Source: Cyanobacteria bacterium RUI128 (lineage in GTDB: Bacteria > Cyanobacteriota > Vampirovibrionia > Gastranaerophilales > Gastranaerophilaceae). Taken from it: a stretch of DNA of 33,834 nucleotides. The position numbers and the translations under genes were made by a program. A model generated the notes under the pieces. It did not search any database and had not been told where the DNA came from. It saw only the letters and a program-made list of their open reading frames with translations. The stretch covers positions 1 through 33,834 of the forward strand of contig JAILHQ010000065.1 in assembly GCA_024695725.1 (NCBI GenBank). Reading direction: 5' to 3'. Below are positions 31,983-33,834 of the stretch, piece after piece. Every line of letters begins with the position of its first letter. The first letter of the stretch is position 1.

Positions 31983-32282
31983 ATGAAAAAAAGTCTAATT
32001 TTTTGCGGTTGTCTTATGTTACTAGCAACAGGTATGACCCCTGTGTTTTCTGCGAACGAAATCGAAATGAAGAATACTACCGAGGGTATCAACCTGAACG
32101 AAGCTGATATTACACCTGTCAAACCACCTGCATACAAAAATGTGACTACTGATAAATATGATGTCAGACTGAACAACGCAGGATATATAAAAGATTTAAA
32201 CAAAAGACCTGACAGAAAAGTAGATTTTCAGCTTAAAAAACCGAGTATAACACCTTATCAGTCTGATATGTCTGTTCAGTAA
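31983..32282 (+). CDS. small exported protein, 99 aa, unknown function
   Basis: The signal peptide is clear (MKKSLIFCGCLMLLATGM, cut near VFS-AN). The mature part of ~75 residues is hydrophilic, with the repeated theme ITPVKPP and SITPYQ, and has no cysteine. AAGGA lies 9 nt before ATG 31983, which is better placed than the GTG two codons upstream. It probably ends the nadA operon. I see no terminator after it before the next promoter at 32312. Confidence 0.6.
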   Translation: MKKSLIFCGCLMLLATGMTPVFSANEIEMKNTTEGINLNEADITPVKPPAYKNVTTDKYDVRLNNAGYIKDLNKRPDRKVDFQLKKPSITPYQSDMSVQ

Positions 32283-32311
32283 TAAAATATCTTAGTATAC
32301 CCATATTTTCT

Positions 32312-32341
32312 TTGACAGATACCTATAAATACTGTTATAAT
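32312..32341 (+). promoter_or_regulatory. consensus sigma-70 promoter of a short transcript
   Basis: Perfect TTGACA (32312-32317) and perfect TATAAT (32336-32341) with 18 bp between. This is the best promoter in the window. A second TATAAT follows directly at 32342-32347. Confidence 0.8.
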
Positions 32342-32347
32342 TATAAT

Positions 32348-32437
32348 ATGGATTATACACACGGAACATTCCTCATAGCTTTAGGAATTAAGAAAGGTTA
32401 CATCATAAAATATTTAAGACCTTGTCTGTGTTGTTAG
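32348..32437 (+). CDS. possible 29-aa leader peptide
   Basis: An open frame of 29 codons starts 6 nt after the perfect TATAAT, so it would be leaderless. It ends in RPCLCC, with three cysteine codons among the last four, then TAG just before the 3' arm of the long stem. That is where a leader peptide for ribosome-mediated attenuation would end. It may equally be chance within a small RNA. Confidence 0.3.
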   Translation: MDYTHGTFLIALGIKKGYIIKYLRPCLCC

Positions 32438-32442
32438 TATGA

Positions 32443-32472
32443 TGTGCAAAACGATAGTTTTGCGCATTTTTT
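32443..32472 (+). terminator. rho-independent terminator of the short transcript
   Basis: TGTGCAAAAC (32443-32452) pairs with GTTTTGCGCA (32457-32466), loop GATA, one wobble pair, followed by six T. Confidence 0.9.
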
Positions 32473-32563
32473 GTGTTTTCACAAAATGTAAAAATGTACT
32501 ACAAAATTTGAAAACATAAAACAAAGAATTAAAAATAATAATATATGGTATAGGAGAAAATAC

Positions 32564-33834
32564 ATGGCAGAAAAAGTAGTTATCATATCAGATAGCGATA
32601 AAAATAAAAAGACGGTATATAACTGTAAAGGTAAGACAGGAGTATGTGTTCCTGACACTTATGAAGATTTTAAGGCCAATGCATTTAAAGGTGCAAGAGC
32701 AGTCGGAAGCACTATGTACATAACAATACATATGTGCGTTGCAAAAGAACCTGAAGATTGGCAGGATGTCGAACTTACCTTTAAAAACTATACAAGTATC
32801 AAAAATGTATATTTTCTGGGAACAGCAAAACAGAATCCTGTATTCCCTGCTGATTATTCGACTGATCCTTCATATTATGCTTACATAATAGATAATCTTG
32901 CAGAAATTGAAGATCCTGATAAAGGAAACGGAACGGTCGTTACCGGTTCAGTTTTTGCAGATGTCATAGATATGCACGATTATGACAAAGCGGTTACAAT
33001 AAACGCTCTTGCAGGTGATGATAAAATCACCGGGACTACAGGTAATGATACAATCACAGGCGGTATCGGCGAAAACATAATAAATTATTCAAAAGGTGAC
33101 GGTAACGATATTATCAACCTGACTGCCAAAGAAAAGTTAACCATAAAGATGTCAGATGGAGAAAACACATACACTATTGATAATCTGTCATTTGAATATG
33201 CAAACAAAAATAAAGATTTAATAATCAATACAGGTAAAGAGGGCGAATTTATCACGCTCAAAAACTTTGCAGCTAAAGATGTTACGGGTGCAGAAGGAAG
33301 TGTTAAATTAGACATGGGCGAGCATATTTATGACCTTAAAACTTCACAAGATATCACAGATTCAGAAAATGCCGTTTCTGTTCCGTTATATAAAACGACG
33401 ATTGAAGGTAAAGCTGCAAACTTTACGGGAACATGGCTTGCTGATGTAATTGATGCACACGGTGTTGACAAAGAAATGACCAACAAAAAAGACAAACATG
33501 TGAATATGGTGCTTAACGGCGGAGCCGGAAATGATGATATTACAGGTTCTCAGTTCGCCGACACCCTCACAGGCGGTACAGGAGAAAATACAATACACTA
33601 CTCAGGCGGTAACGATACAGTCAACCTGACGAAAGGTGAAAAGCTTTTAATTAATTTGCAATCGGCACCTCAAGATTATACGGCAGTTGCAAGAGGAAAA
33701 GATTTAGTATTAGTTATGGATGGCGATATTGAAGAATGGGATATTACTGATTCCATTACTTTAAAGAACTTCTACAAATCTAACGTTGTCGGCGCAAACG
33801 GCTCGGTAGAGGTATCAACTGACGGCACCGAATA
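32564..33834 (+). CDS. RTX-type (hemolysin-repeat) calcium-binding protein, N-terminal part, runs off window
   Basis: The frame is open for 423 codons to the end of the window. AGGAG lies 7-8 nt before ATG 32564. After a ~140-residue N-terminal part with no signal peptide come hemolysin-type repeats: LAGDDKITGTTGNDTITGGIG near 150 and NGGAGNDDITGSQFADTLTG near 320, each followed by a similar ~100-residue block ending ITLKNF...GA-GSV. RTX proteins bind calcium outside the cell and usually leave by a type I system using a C-terminal signal; that end is not visible. Function could be adhesin, enzyme or S-layer-like. The start follows a terminator, so it needs its own promoter or read-through. 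Confidence 0.8.
   Translation, partial: MAEKVVIISDSDKNKKTVYNCKGKTGVCVPDTYEDFKANAFKGARAVGSTMYITIHMCVAKEPEDWQDVELTFKNYTSIKNVYFLGTAKQNPVFPADYSTDPSYYAYIIDNLAEIEDPDKGNGTVVTGSVFADVIDMHDYDKAVTINALAGDDKITGTTGNDTITGGIGENIINYSKGDGNDIINLTAKEKLTIKMSDGENTYTIDNLSFEYANKNKDLIINTGKEGEFITLKNFAAKDVTGAEGSVKLDMGEHIYDLKTSQDITDSENAVSVPLYKTTIEGKAANFTGTWLADVIDAHGVDKEMTNKKDKHVNMVLNGGAGNDDITGSQFADTLTGGTGENTIHYSGGNDTVNLTKGEKLLINLQSAPQDYTAVARGKDLVLVMDGDIEEWDITDSITLKNFYKSNVVGANGSVEVSTDGTE

Larger units (their letters stand above)
32348..32472 (+). ncRNA. candidate small RNA or leader RNA (~125 nt)
   Basis: This is the span from the expected transcription start to the T run of a terminator. It folds into hairpin ATTCCT/AGGAAT (32368-32388), a long-range stem ACATCATA/TATGATGT (32400-32407 with 32438-32445) enclosing AGAC-CTT-GTCT, and the terminator. 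The long stem and the terminator share three bases, as in attenuators. I do not recognise a known RNA family; it lacks the hallmarks of 4.5S RNA or tmRNA. Confidence 0.55.

Overview
The window is about 33.8 kb of AT-rich bacterial chromosome carrying mostly housekeeping genes. Gene content and protein style (ThiL, Der, MiaA, RsmA, ClpC, NadA, RlmB, a primary-type sigma factor, an RTX protein, several lineage-restricted secreted proteins) fit a low-GC gut bacterium. My best guess is the non-photosynthetic cyanobacterial relatives (Melainabacteria/Gastranaerophilales). That is an inference from general resemblance; no marker in the window proves it.

Layout. 1-2.4 kb: the 3' end of rimO, a small Cys-rich protein, a divergent XRE/S24 repressor with a paired operator, a DUF167 protein and a membrane protein. 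2.43-4.85 kb: a tRNA-Thr(CGT) and a tRNA-Lys(TTT), each followed by a ~170-nt structured element that ends in a second copy of the last 16 nt of that tRNA; a small sirtuin and an unknown gene lie between them. 5-7.2 kb: a lysine-rich secreted protein and an EF-hand protein. 7.3-17.7 kb: thiL, der, a 2-hydroxyacyl-CoA-dehydratase-like protein with a membrane protein, a small unknown, miaA, rsmA, a Y-family polymerase, a secreted parvulin, an SDR and a lone sugar-ABC permease. 17.7-29.1 kb, all minus strand: clpC, two overlapping paralogous TPR-glycosyltransferases, a 1466-residue GH13-like enzyme and an unknown. 29.2-33.8 kb, plus strand: nadA, rlmB, an rpoD-like sigma gene, a small exported protein, a promoter-to-terminator small transcription unit and an RTX protein that runs off the window.

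Most notable signals. (1) The tRNA-anchored elements: Thr and Lys versions share architecture and a long closing stem whose sequence differs but whose pairing is kept, and both begin after the discriminator base and end with tRNA nt 58-73. They look like a family of tiny non-autonomous integrating or structured-RNA elements. (2) A repeated TATAAT-N6/7-ATG arrangement without Shine-Dalgarno at thiL, der, rsmA, the ABC permease and a 29-codon frame, suggesting leaderless mRNAs. (3) A consensus promoter plus terminator unit at 32312-32472 that could be a small RNA or a leader-peptide attenuator. (4) A dispersed GGGGTAAATA motif, including as terminal inverted repeats of a palindromic 125-bp element.
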